In this document: piece after piece, positions 1-10,304 of the stretch
How positions within the stretch are numbered: position 1 is the stretch's first letter
Layout: every line of letters starts with the position of its first letter
DNA from: Eulemur rufifrons
Taxonomy: Eukaryota; Chordata; Mammalia; Primates; Lemuridae
DNA: 64,000 bases
Direction: 5' to 3'
Assembly: GCF_041146395.1 (NCBI RefSeq)
Contig: NC_090999.1
Span: 73,041,001-73,105,000 of the forward strand
The notes under the pieces: generated by a model
The model's input: the letters and a program-made list of their open reading frames with translations, nothing else
The model's database searches: none
Told to the model about the DNA's origin: nothing
Translations under genes and position numbers: made by a program

Positions 1-89
1 TCTATTTAAAATTTCACAAAAATCTTTAAATAGATAATTATGAAGAGAAAAATAAAAACCTGAAATGGTTAACTATGTAGATATTATTA

Positions 90-520
90 ACAAGTATACA
101 TCAATTAGGATGCATCAGCTGCAAATAATAGAATCCTATCACTAGAACTGGCTTCAGCAATAAAATGATTAGGTATTTATTAAAATAAAAGCCTAGAAGT
201 AGGCAGTCTGGGGTTGTTTCAATGACTCCATAATATCAGGTCACTGTAAATTCCATATATGTATGAAATTTTTTATCATCTTTTTTCTGCTTAATAAATA
301 GCTACAGTGTAGTCAGTCATGTTGGATCTAAGTACCACATCCTTATTCTGGCAGATGAAGCAATAGAGAAGAGGCAGAATCTGAAGTCTTTCTCACTGTG
401 AAGCATCATCTTTACGCTGCACCATGTCAGCAGACTTTCCTGTCCATATTATTAGAAAGGTGCCAATAAGATATATTGTCTATACCCTTCATTTTGAAAT
501 TAGATCACATGCCAAGATTG
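90..520. repeat. old unclassified interspersed repeat
   Basis: The stretch reading 'TTAGGATGCATCAGCTGCAA' and the following GC-richer text (washed-out 'GGCAGTCTGGGGTTG' and 'CAGCAGACTTTCCTGTCC') resembles a common ancient mammalian interspersed repeat. I cannot name the family securely. No terminal repeats or TSD are visible and no reading frame is kept. Treat as a low-confidence repeat call. Confidence 0.35.
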
Positions 521-2775
521 TTCAAGTAACTACTTGGTTTTAAATTGGAACACCCAAAGGGTACTCTTTGGCAGTTTGAGTAAAGATGGTCATAGTTAAG
601 AAAAAGAAAATAAAATTAGTCTCTCCTGCAATCTAAAATACTTTAAATATTGCCTTACTGATGGAAAATTATGTTACTAATGGAAATAAAAATTTAGTAA
701 TATAAATTCTAAATGCAATAAAGCTTAAAAAAACTTAAGATGTTTATGGGCAAAAAATAAATAAAGAATGGATTGCTAATGGGTCTCTTCGTTTTATTTA
801 TAAATCAGGCAATGAAACAGTCATTTTATTAGTTGAACATCATCACTTGTAAGTAATACACGGTTGTGTGCCCTGATCATCAAATGCTATTAGATCTTTA
901 AAGATAAGATTATGCATAGATCTGTAATTTATGCAGAAGAAATATCAAAATAAATCTATAATGAATGTTTACACCATCATCATATTTGATTTATTTAATA
1001 TACACTTAAAATGAAAGCTTTTTAATTGCTGCTTCTTCAAGCAGATTAGCTCTTCAAACAAACTAATGGAAGAAGACTTGAGATTGTATCTATGCCTACA
1101 TTTTTGACTAATTAAGACACCCCCTTTATGAGATTCCTGTGTAACAGTCTGCCCAAGCAACAAAGTCATTTGTTATTAAATGTGAAGTTTCTAGCCTAAG
1201 TATCTGCCCAATTTTACTGCACACATTAGAAAAATAGCTAGAAGCAGCTTTGACTCCATGTTTGCTCTACTTCCAAATACATGTTTGAGTTTTTACACCA
1301 CAATTCACAGAACAATATAAATTGCCATCAAATTAAAATAGATCCTAAATGCTCAGATGAAGACTATCAATTTTGCCCTATAAGCAACTGTGGGAATTTA
1401 TAATTACAATGATTAAGCCAGTTTATTCACTTAATCAAAATGTGTATGGCACAAGTAGGTATCGTGGTGTAGATGACCATAAATAATGCATCTGCTAGAG
1501 GTTTTTCTCTTTCACCATAATACATAGTTAGAGATGGAGTTGCATCATTTCTGATAGAAACTATACAAATATTAAGATTTTCCTGAAAATACATATCTCT
1601 TCATTCACTGGAAGAATGTTCAAGATAAATCACAGCATTTCTAAATTGCTGGTAGCATATGTTTTAGAAAATAATTTCAAAATAACATTTTATTACTGCT
1701 TAAAAGCTCCTTAGAGGTAGTTAAGTATTATTTCCTGCAACCTATGGACCTGGTTCTTCAGATTGTCTCTGCCTGATACAAAATTATAAAAGAGGAAACT
1801 CATATGACATATAGAAAATCTGAGATTCTGGAGATGACCAAGATGGTCCCCAAATTTTATGAAATTCGGCATCTTGGTGATCTTTCTTTCAATCTTTTCC
1901 ACTTCTGCTTAAGTTTATAGGTTCCTTGACAGCTGTATTGGTGCAACTTCAATTTTTCTCTGCCTACCAAAATCCTAACTATTCTATTAGCTCCAATTCC
2001 ATCCCCAAAGAATGAGTCTATACTGAGATAGCACTTCTTTGAATTTTTAGATGACCTATTTTCCATGTAAGTTATTTGATACATGCTAATTCACACATGC
2101 CAAGGGAATTTTTCACAGCATACAGAGACAAAATATATATATGTATACAGCAGAACAGACTTCTGTCGTTACTGGAATTCATTTAGCCTCAAAGGATAGA
2201 TTAGGTAACATCATAACATGAGAAGTAAAGAGAAGAATCTCGAAAGAGGTAATAAAATATATTGCACTGTGATTTTTCTCTGTAATGGTCTGAGTCAAGC
2301 TTTTCTCAGTAAGATTTATAGTAGCAAATGATCACTCCATTTAATGAGGAAAATGTCTATGTTTAGATTATGTCTGAATCTTATTTCTGGATGATCCATG
2401 ACAAAATATTCTGAGAGGGAAAAGCTAGGCACATAATGATGACACAATTAGAGAGCATACAATTAAATCCTTTGAAATATGATGGAAAAATAGACCTTTT
2501 TAAGTACATCACCCACCCAAATATTTAAAAATCAGAAGTACCGTATGAGAACTTATGGTTTCAAGGTGAAAATTAAATACATCTTTTCACTCTTTATAGA
2601 CTACAGTACACATGCTTCCCTCCTGACCTTTGTCCACAAATGTCACAGACTACTGCACCAGGCAACAAGCTCAAATAATTAAGGACATTTCTCTATCTTC
2701 TCCAGATAGTATTTGAAACCATTCAAAATTAGTTTTATTTGGGCTTTCATACTTTTGAATCACTTTCAATGACAT
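521..2775. other. AT-rich DNA with no recognised gene or repeat
   Basis: About 2.2 kb without any element I can name. The short open frames here (63-75 codons, minus strand) have no recognisable domain and no codon structure suggesting a gene. There is a small alternating AT/TG tract near 2132-2150. Confidence 0.6.
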
Positions 2776-3731
2776 AAATAGATTTGTTGGTATAAGCAAA
2801 TTATTTTTGAAATAAAACATACATTCATAAAAGTGCACAAATCATGAATGCACAAGGTAATAAATATTTGCCAACTGAGCACATTCATCTACCCAATAAG
2901 CAGATCAAGAAATTGAGTAAATTGAGTATCGCCATATCTGAAGCTCCTCACATACTCACTTCCAGTTACTAACCCCAGAAGCAATCATTATTCTGATTTC
3001 TACCAACATAGATTGGTTTTGCTTGATTTTGAACTATATACAAATGGAAAGATATGTACTCTTTTGTGTTTGACTTCATTTACTCAATATTATGCTTTTT
3101 AGTTTCATCTATGTTGTTATTAGCAAGCAATATTTGATTCATTTTCATTATTCTTTAGTATTCTATCCCATGAAAATGCCACAATTTCTTTATCCATTCT
3201 AATGCTGATAAATATTCAGTTGTTTGTAAATTTTGATATTACCATACACTGCTTTGGTAGATATTGTCAGTTTTCTAAAGCAACTGTACCAATTTTCTGT
3301 TCACCTGGGCAATGTATGAGAGTTAAAATTGTTTCATATTTGGCCAACTCCTAATATTATCAGTCTTTCTATTTTTAGATATTCTGGTTTGTGTGTGTAT
3401 ATGTGTATATGTAACAGTATTACATTTTTAATTTTTATTTTAAAGGAATTATATTAAGACATAATTTGCATATGATAAAATGTGTCCATTTTAATTGTAC
3501 TAATTTTTACACTTTGACAAATAAACCTTTGTAACCACCTCCACAGTGAATTTACAGAAGTTCATTATATTTTCTGTTCATTGGCAGATGTGTGTGTACA
3601 TGCATATACTTGGCATGCATATGTGTCCATGCACATATATATACATGTGTGGATATGATATTTTTATGTATGTGTGTATATATATATACATTTCTTCCAT
3701 CTTTTAAAACTATGTTAATGCCAGTTTTATT
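2776..3731 (-). repeat. L1M-type LINE 3' region, antisense
   Basis: Antisense phrases typical of old mammalian L1 3' regions can be followed here, for example 'TTCATCTATGTTGTTATTAG', 'TTTATCCATTCTAATGCTGA' and 'GCAATGTATGAGAGTT'. The copy is highly diverged and carries alternating purine/pyrimidine (TG/TA) simple repeat near 3580-3690. It appears to continue beyond the younger L1 insertion at 3747-4293. The family assignment is from memory and only the class (old L1) is reasonably safe. Confidence 0.6.
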
Positions 3732-4308
3732 TAAAAAGAATTTCTTTTTTTAAATTTTTTTTATTGATACATAATAATTGTACATATTCATGGATTGCAT
3801 GTTACATCTTGATACAAGCACACAACATACAATGATCAAATTAGGGTAATTGGGACAAGATTCTCCTAAAACATTCATCATTTGCTTTATGTTGGGAGCA
3901 TTTGAAAACTTCTAGTTATTCTGAAATGCAATAAACTATTGTCAACCATAGTTGCCCCATTGTACAGTGAACATCAGAACTTCTTCCTTCTATTATACAG
4001 AATTACCCCTTCACCAACATCTCTTCATTACCCCATCCCACCACCCTTACCCATCTCTTGTAGTCACCATTCTATTCACTACTTCCTTGAGATAATTTTT
4101 TTTTTTAGGTCCCATATATGAGTGTGAAAATGAAATATTTGTCTTTCTGTGCCTGGTTTATTTCACTTAAAATAATGTCCTCCAGATCTATCCATGTTTC
4201 TGCGAATGACAAAATTTCCTTCTTTTTTGTGGCTAAATAATATTCCTTTGCGTACATACACCACATCATTTTTATCCATTCATCCCTGATTGGTAAAAAG
4301 AATTTCTT
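3732..4308 (-). mobile_element. 5'-truncated L1 insertion with 15-bp TSD
   Basis: A minus-strand L1 3' end. It starts with a T-rich tail at 3747, continues through antisense 3' UTR ('TTATTGATACATAATAATTG') and ends in antisense ORF2 C-terminal sequence ('TTTATCCATTCATCCCTGAT'). Identical 15-bp copies of TAAAAAGAATTTCTT lie at 3732-3746 and 4294-4308, so the insert is 3747-4293 (547 bp). The 3' UTR resembles L1PB/L1MA-age primate elements. It is nested in an older L1M remnant, so it is younger than its host. No ORF2 frame survives. Confidence 0.9.
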
Positions 4309-6230
4309 AATTTTAGTGTAGTCTAATTTTTCCATGCTTTTATTTATATTTGGTGCTTTACATGCCATTTATATTTGTGTGTACATCAAGTTTACAAAGA
4401 CTTTTTCCTCAGAGGCTCTATTATTCTTTACTTTGACTTTAAGATCCGCAATCAATCTAGAATTAATACCGTATTAGTTGTGTGTGAAGGGTATTGTGTA
4501 TTTGGCGTAAGTAAAGCATAAAGTTTGATTATTTCTATCATATGCTTATCCTATTGATACAACATAATTTGTTGAAAAACAATCTTTTTACCAGTCCATT
4601 ACAGTATAATTTTTGTCTTAACTGTCAGTAGAATAGGTTAGTTTCTGGGCTTTCTATTTTGATCTATTTTCTCTTTATCAAATATTTTACCCAAAATGAT
4701 GATTTAGTTAATATAGTGCTTTGTAATAACACTTTATGTCTGGTTGTTTATGTCTTATAGTTTTATTCTTTTTGTTAATATTGCCTAACTATTCTTAACT
4801 GTGATTGTGTTAAGTACATATATCAGATATAGAAGAACGGATACCCCAACAATATTGAGGATTCCAAAAATGTGGCACATTCCAAAAATGTGCCATAATT
4901 CTCTATTTACTTAAATCCTCTTTTCTTTCAATTTGTAACTTTGAATGTATTAAGTTTTACACATCTTTTCATATATTTTTTCCACTGTAAATGATCTTTT
5001 TTGTAATTCCATTTTTTATCTATTTCAATTCCTATGCTTTCTACATAAGAGCACAATATGCAAACACATGTATAATGCTTCATATTTGGCAACTTTTCTA
5101 AAGTTATTAATTCTCATGCTTCTTTTATTTTGTTTATAGCTACTTGGAATGTCTCAGCATTAAATAATGATTTGAAAATTATGACAGTTGGAATGCTTAT
5201 ACTTCTTTTCTTACATTATTGGAATAGCTAGAGCTTGTATTATGATTTTAAATACATGCAGATTTACTTGAGGAGCCTTGTGTAATTCTTGATCCCAACC
5301 AAAAACTTATAATATTTCATAATTGTACATGATGTTTACTGTAAAGTTTTTGTAGGTACTCTATCAAATTAAAGAAATTCCATTTTATTATTAATTTTCT
5401 CAGTATTTTTAAATAATTTATGAGTATTGAATTTATCATGTGCTGTATATAAAAATATTATGAATTTCCTTATTCCTTCTGCTTAGTATTGTAAATTATA
5501 ATGGTGAATTTTTAAATATCAAGCAAACATTACCTTTTTGGATGAACTGAATATTATTGTGATATATCATTCTTTCAATAGTGATAATTTCAATGACTAG
5601 TATTACACTTACATTTCTGGATGAACTGAATATGGTTGTGATACATCATCCTTTCAGTAGTGATGATTTCAGTGACCTAATATTTTATTTAGAATATTTT
5701 CACCTATGTTAATGAGAGAGATTGGCTTATTTCAACCTTTCTTTAAATAATCCTTTGATATGAAGATTTTTTTGGTTATATTGGAAAATATTCCTACTTT
5801 TCCTATTTTCTGGAAGGCATTATGTGAAAAGGATTTAATTTTTTCCTTATATGTTTGGAAAATTTTACATGTGAAGCCATCTGGTACTTGTAGATTTCTT
5901 TCAGGGAAATTTTGATTCAACATGGATATAAAAGAAAACAATATTTCCTATTTGTTTCTTGTATTTGTTTCTCTACTTTTCTACTCATTTTCAATTTCTC
6001 AGTAGTGTTTTCTATAGTCATATTGTTTATTAATTTTTTCAAATTATCTGTACTGTTTTATTATTATCTTTCTACTACTTGGAGCATATTTAATTATCAA
6101 CTTTTTTCTTTCTTTCCTAATTTTGGCAAGTTATATTTACCCTCATGTTTTCATTCTTTGGGGCATTATATCAAGGTGATAGCCAAAATAAAGTACAGTA
6201 GTTAGTGTGTAGACTTTTGAGATTGAGATT
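4309..6230 (-). repeat. old L1 ORF2 remnant, antisense
   Basis: Continuation of the old minus-strand L1 beyond the nested insertion. Recognisable antisense ORF2 phrases include 'ATTTGTTGAAAAACAATCTTTTTACCAG', read in parts of under 20 bases, and 'GTGAAGCCATCTGGTACTTG' at 5871-5890, the counterpart of a well-known ORF2 stretch. The copy is riddled with stops and indels and contains an internal 79-bp tandem duplication (5528-5683). The right edge is uncertain. Confidence 0.6.
5528..5683. repeat. 79-bp tandem duplication, two diverged copies
   Basis: GGATGAACTGAATAT occurs at 5540 and again at 5619. The surrounding text ('TGTGATA.ATCAT.CTTTCA.TAGTGAT.ATTTCA.TGAC') repeats with a period of 79 bp and perhaps 15% difference. 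The duplication is inside the old L1 remnant. Confidence 0.85.
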
Positions 6231-6388
6231 CTTTTAGATAGAATGTAGGCAGAATAGTAATATATAGCCAGCATTACACCCAAAGAAGACAATTAATCCA
6301 CCCACTGCCTCGATGCTAAGAATGTTGTGAACTAATGAAACCTTTATGGGAGGGGAGAGAGAGAGAGCGTGTGCATATGCACTGCATT

Positions 6389-6748
6389 AGAAGCAGGTAT
6401 ACGCCTGGAGCTCTGACTTGGGGGGAAATGCAGTACATGGATAACGTATGTAACCTGCAATTCTGTATCCCCCATAACAATAAGATGAAATAAAAAAAAA
6501 AAAAAAAAGAACACTTACATTCGCCTTTCGTTGGGCAAAATCATCTAACACAAAGCCTATTTTATGATAAAGTGTTGAATATTTCTCATGTAATTGATTG
6601 AATACTGTACTAAAAGTGAAAAACAGAATGGTTGTATGGGTACCCTTGTAAAATAGAAAAAGCTTAAGTTGAACCATCTAAAATAAATAAATAAATAAAT
6701 AAATACATAAGTAAAAACAGAAAAAAAAAAAAAAAAGAAGCAGGTATA
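6389..6748 (+). mobile_element. short L1 3' end plus 3'-transduced segment, 13-bp TSD
   Basis: AGAAGCAGGTATA is repeated perfectly at 6389-6401 and 6736-6748, so 6402-6735 (334 bp) is a single retrotransposed unit. It begins with an L1 3' terminus ('GGAGCTCTGACTTGGGGGG' to 'GATGAAATAAAA') ending in a first A-run at about 6491-6508. About 210 bp of unrelated sequence follows, then a second A-run at 6720-6736. Two A-tails within one TSD pair is the signature of read-through past the L1 poly(A) signal, a 3' transduction. The transduced part contains what I recognise as the end of a Tigger-family DNA transposon ('GAAAAACAGAATGGTTGTAT'). Confidence 0.85.
6509..6690. repeat. Tigger-like fragment inside the transduced segment
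   Basis: Text such as 'GGGCAAAATCATCTAACACA', 'AAGTGTTGAATATTTCTCAT' and 'AAGTTGAACCATC' matches my memory of a Tigger (pogo-like Tc1/mariner) non-autonomous terminus. No TA duplication is present because the fragment was carried here as part of an RNA copy. The exact subfamily is not certain. Confidence 0.6.
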
Positions 6749-7660
6749 GTCAACGGAGAATGAGACTTCAGTGGGTGCAGGGAATATTCACGAAAAAAAA
6801 AAAGTTAAGGCTATGTGGGTTTTTGCCAACAATTGAGTCTGTGGGGTTGGGAAGATGGAAAGAAAAACCCAGAAAAGCTTTATGGGTTTGATAGTATGGA
6901 AAAAGAAGAATAATCTGGAAGTCTGCATTCTTTTGTGTGTGCTTTAAAATGGCTTTATAAAAAGTGAAGCAATACTGTCACATTCTCCTACTTTATAAAA
7001 TATTTTTCAATTCTATACTAAAATTTTTCCCCACATGGATTTTTAGATTGACTTTGGGAAAATTTCCACAAAATACTACAATTTTGATTAGCTTTTCAAA
7101 TAAAATTTAGGCAGGATTAATGTCTTCATATTATCAAACTGACTTGTAAAAAATAAATTATTCACTTTTTCTCTCTACCCTATATTTAAAATGTTTCCAT
7201 GTAATATTATGGACTTTTCAAAAAAAAAAAAAAACCTTTCTGCATATTTTTGCTATATTTTATCAAGTTCTTTTGTATGTGGTTATTGTTCATTTGAAAA
7301 TAAGTATTTTTAAATACTACTTTTATTAGGGTTATTATTTTATGTCATTTCTATTCTCAGGGAAGTTGCCTTTTACTGAGAGGGCATAAAATAAAAAAAC
7401 AAAAAATTATGGAAAAAGAAAAATATATTTTGGGGCAAGATGAAAATTAATAGGGTAGGGTTAAGGTGGGATATTTAAATTAACTATGGTGATCTGGGAA
7501 TGCCTCAATAAGGAGAAAAGAATTAAACATACCTGACTAATGAATTGGGTGAGCTTGAAAAACAAAATTGAAGAGGTAAGAAAAAGTAAGTGAAAAAAAA
7601 TCCTAAGACCAAAAAGTCTAAGGTGAAAAGCAAAAAAATAATTCCTTATCATTAAATAAT
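6749..7660. other. AT-rich DNA with no recognised gene
   Basis: No element assigned. It contains several short A-runs and low-complexity A/T text. Open frames of 79 codons or fewer carry no domain. Confidence 0.55.
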
Positions 7661-7666
7661 AACATA

Positions 7667-7778
7667 GCTGATTTTTGCATATTGTTTTTGTATCCTGCAA
7701 CTTTACTAAATTTATTTATTATTTTTAACAGGTTTTTGGTATGGTCTTTTTTTTTTTTCTTTTTTATCTTTTAAATAA

Positions 7779-7819
<41 letters not shown>

Positions 7820-8062
7820 GAGCACTGGTATGGTCTTTTGACTTTTCTTATGTATATATGTCATCTGTAAATGGCGACAATTTTATTTCATCCTTTCCGA
7901 TTTGGATGCCTTTAATTTTTTTTCTTCTTACCTGGTTGTTCTAGCTAGGACTTCTAGTACTATGTTATATAAAAGTGGCACTAGTGAGAATCCTGTCTTA
8001 TTCCTAATCTTATCATAAAAGATTTCAGTTTTTCACCATTGAGTATCATGTTAGCTGTGAAC
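7667..8062 (-). repeat. L1 ORF2 reverse-transcriptase segment, inverted
   Basis: Antisense ORF2 text: 'TGTATCCTGCAACTTTACTA', 'TTTCCGATTTGGATGCCTTT' and 'CACCATTGAGTATCATGTTA'. The catalytic FADD box lies antisense around 7858-7880 and reads as F-T-D-D, so one residue is changed. The segment is interrupted by the U6 chimera at 7737-7839. In the L1 consensus, its 5' end follows directly on from the 3' end of the plus-strand segment that stops near 10935. The two pieces therefore come from one element with an inversion. Confidence 0.85.
7737..7839 (-). pseudogene. RNU6 pseudogene: U6 snRNA chimeric retropseudogene with 14-bp TSD
   Basis: On the minus strand, 7825 down to 7779 reproduces the first 47 nt of U6 snRNA without a mismatch that I can see, starting 'GTGCTCGCTTCGGCAGCACA'. 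U6 sequence then stops abruptly and is followed by about 15 nt of unrelated AT-rich sequence and an A-rich tail (7751-7770, T-rich on the plus strand). The whole unit is flanked by perfect 14-bp direct repeats TGGTATGGTCTTTT (7737-7750 and 7826-7839). This is the known structure of L1-mediated template-switch chimeras: U6 5' part, 3' end of another transcript, poly(A), TSD. Such a copy lacks the U6 promoter and the 3' half of the RNA and should be non-functional. It sits inside the inverted L1 ORF2 fragment. Confidence 0.92.
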
Positions 8063-8475
8063 CTGAGGAAAATTGTAAAATTCATAATATGTGGAAATTA
8101 AAAACCACACTCCTGAAAAACAAATGAGTCGAAGAAGAAATCAAAAGGTAAATCAAAAAATATATTAAACAACAAAAGTGGAAATAGAATGTACCAAAAC
8201 TTACGAGATGCAACAAAAGTAGTTGTAAGATGGAAGCTTATGGCAACAAATGCCTATATTAAGAAAAAAGAAATATCTCAAATGAATAACCTAACTTCAT
8301 ACCTCAAGGAACTAGAAAAAGAAAAACAAACTGAGCCCCAAGTTAGCAGAAGTAAGAACATAATAAATATCAAAGCAGAAATAAGTGGAATAGTGACTAG
8401 AAAAACATGAGAAAAGATCAACAAAACTAAGAGCTTTTTAAAAAGATAAACAGCATTGACATTGTCAACCTTAAA
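8063..8475 (+). repeat. L1 ORF2 fragment (end of endonuclease to RT)
   Basis: Sense ORF2 text runs from about 'ATATGTGGAAATTAAAAACC' through 'ATGCCTATATTAAGAAAAAA' and 'CCTCAAGGAACTAGAAAAAG' to 'AAAAGATAAACAGCATTGAC'. A 73-codon frame at 8189-8410 is a relic of ORF2 with residues such as NAYIKKKEISQMNNLTSYLK. It joins head to head with the inverted RT segment at 8062/8063 and is interrupted downstream by other repeats. Confidence 0.85.
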
Positions 8476-8895
8476 TAATGAGACTTAGAAAATATAATTA
8501 ATGGAGTTTATATTCATGAAAAGCTTTCCATCCAGGAAACACAGATCCGAAAGAATGGGTCAGGGTTGCAAAGTGGGAAAGTTAAGGTTATACTTATATA
8601 GATAGTTAACAGGGTTGCAACATTTTCTATACAAGATCAGTACATACCTTATAGGGATTTGATTTGTTATACCTTGCTACATTCCAAGAAAGATCATTTT
8701 AACATTCCATAAGAGAGATGATGTTCTGACGGGGTCTTATTTCTGGCACTCAAGGCCTTTCCTGATCATTTATAGGAAAAAGCACAAGTTATGACTGGAT
8801 GCTGTTTGATTCATGTCACATAGCCATATTCCTTTTAAGGCTCGAAATAATTTAAATTCCAACAACTTTAAGTTTGGATTATTTAATTTCACAAC
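8476..8895. repeat. unidentified insertion within L1 ORF2
   Basis: L1 ORF2 text breaks near 8475 and resumes near 8896, so about 420 bp are foreign. The segment reads like a mammalian LTR-type repeat ('AAAGCTTTCCATCCAGGAAA', 'CTTATTTCTGGCACTCAAGG'), but I could not define ends or a TSD. Call limited to an old LTR-like insertion. Confidence 0.45.
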
Positions 8896-9030
8896 ACAAA
8901 TCTTTAGACTAAGAAAAAAAGAGAGAAAATTCAAATAAGTTATATCAGGAATGAAAGATGAGACACTGCAACTGATACTACAGAAATCCAAAGGATAAGA
9001 GACTACTATGAATAATTAACTATACATCAG
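8896..9030 (+). repeat. L1 ORF2 fragment, continuation
   Basis: Short ORF2 continuation: 'AGAAAAAAAGAGAGAAAATT', 'CAACTGATACTACAGAAATC', 'AGAGACTACTATGAATAATT'. In the L1 consensus this follows the 8063-8475 piece and precedes the 10305-10935 piece. Confidence 0.8.
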
Positions 9031-9039
9031 TATGATATA

Positions 9040-10304
9040 ATATGACATATATTTGGTCTTTGTCCTCAGTTTATGACATAAGGCCCCTGAAACCTCTAGA
9101 ATTTCCTGAGTGATAGGACTGTCTTTTTTTTTTTTTTTTTTTTATTTATTTTTTTTTCAATTTAATTTTACAGAATCAAAGAGTCTAACAGTATATCTTG
9201 TTAGATACAATATGTCCTCATAATGTATACATTATTTCTTGTACAATGATATGAAATAATATGGGAAATATTCATGATAAATTATTAAGTGAACAGTGCA
9301 AGTTAAAAACAATAGTTTCATATTTTTTCCCCACCCCCCTTTCCCGAGTCAGCACCTTCAAGTGTTACCACTCCCCAAATGGTGCGCAATGCACTCATTG
9401 TGTAGGCATACATCACATGTACTCACCAGAAAATTGGTTTCCCTGATCATCACCTAAATACAAATCTGGGAACGACACCAATTGGACATCAGACTGAGGT
9501 GGGGGGTGGGGGAGGGGATGGGGGTATGCCTAGGACTGTCTTTTGTTATTCATAATGAGCCCCTTTGATAACTTTTGCATTTATGCTAATGAGATTCCTT
9601 AGGGCAGGGCCGCTAAATAGCTTTAGACTTGGGTCTGTCACTGGAAAGACCAAATAATTAGAGGATTAGAAAGAAGTTTGAAACTTTGAGCCCCACCCAC
9701 CAACCTCTGGGAAAATGGGGGCTGGAGAGACTGGAGATCAAGCTCTATAAAAACTTTTGAACAATAAGATTTGATGAGTTTCTATATTGCTGAACAAGTG
9801 GAAGTGCTGGGAGTGTGATGTCCCTCTAGAGGGCATGGAAGCTCTGAGACTCCCCCATACCTCACCCTATCCATTTCTGCATGTGGCTGCTTATCTGTAT
9901 CTTTTATAATATTCTTCATAATAAACCAGAAAACATAAGTGTTTCCCTGAATTCTGTAAGCCATCCTAGCAAATTTATTGAAACTAAGGAAGGGGCTGTA
10001 GAGCCTTGGTCTGTAGCCAGTTGGGTAGAAGTATGGATGGCCCAAACTTGCAGTTGGCATCTGAAGTGGGGCAAGTCTTGTGGAACTGAGCCTCAACCTG
10101 TAGGATCTGACACTATCTCCAGATAGATAGCATAAGGATCGAATGAATTATAGGGCACCCAGTTAATGTCTGCTGGAGAATTGCTTGATGTGTGGGAAAA
10201 TCTCCCCACACATTTGGTCACAGAAACATTTTGTTTGAGTATGAGAGTAAAAAGGAAAATCAAGAAATCAGGTGGTTTTTTTTTTTTTTTTTTAGCTTTT
10301 AACA
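9040..10304 (+). repeat. LTR-like element (old endogenous retrovirus LTR)
   Basis: About 860 bp of LTR-type sequence, excluding the nested L1, sits in the L1 ORF2 remnant. It has a TATA-like box ('CTCTATAAAAACTT' near 9742-9755) followed about 170 bp later by a poly(A) signal AATAAA near 9920, the usual U3-R order for a plus-strand LTR. It ends close to a T-run at 10275-10293. I recall the text 'CTGACACTATCTCCAGATAG' from a common primate ERV LTR family but cannot name it. No retroviral coding sequence was seen. Confidence 0.55.
9114..9544 (-). mobile_element. young L1 3' end, twin-primed (5' inverted), 14-bp TSD
   Basis: TAGGACTGTCTTTT is repeated perfectly at 9114-9127 and 9531-9544, bounding a 403-bp insert. 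From the left, a T-run (poly(A) in antisense) leads into L1 3' UTR on the minus strand to about 9411. The remaining part (9412-9530) is in the opposite orientation and ends in the L1 G-rich tract and 'GGGGGTATGCC'. The minus-strand part begins with GTATGCC, so the two parts are neighbours in the L1 and one was flipped. That is the classical twin-priming product. The same 3' UTR is seen at 41415-41601. Confidence 0.88.

Noticed and set aside
7741..7944. 67-codon plus-strand frame over the U6 region
   Set aside because: It is the antisense of the U6 chimera and L1 ORF2, not a gene.
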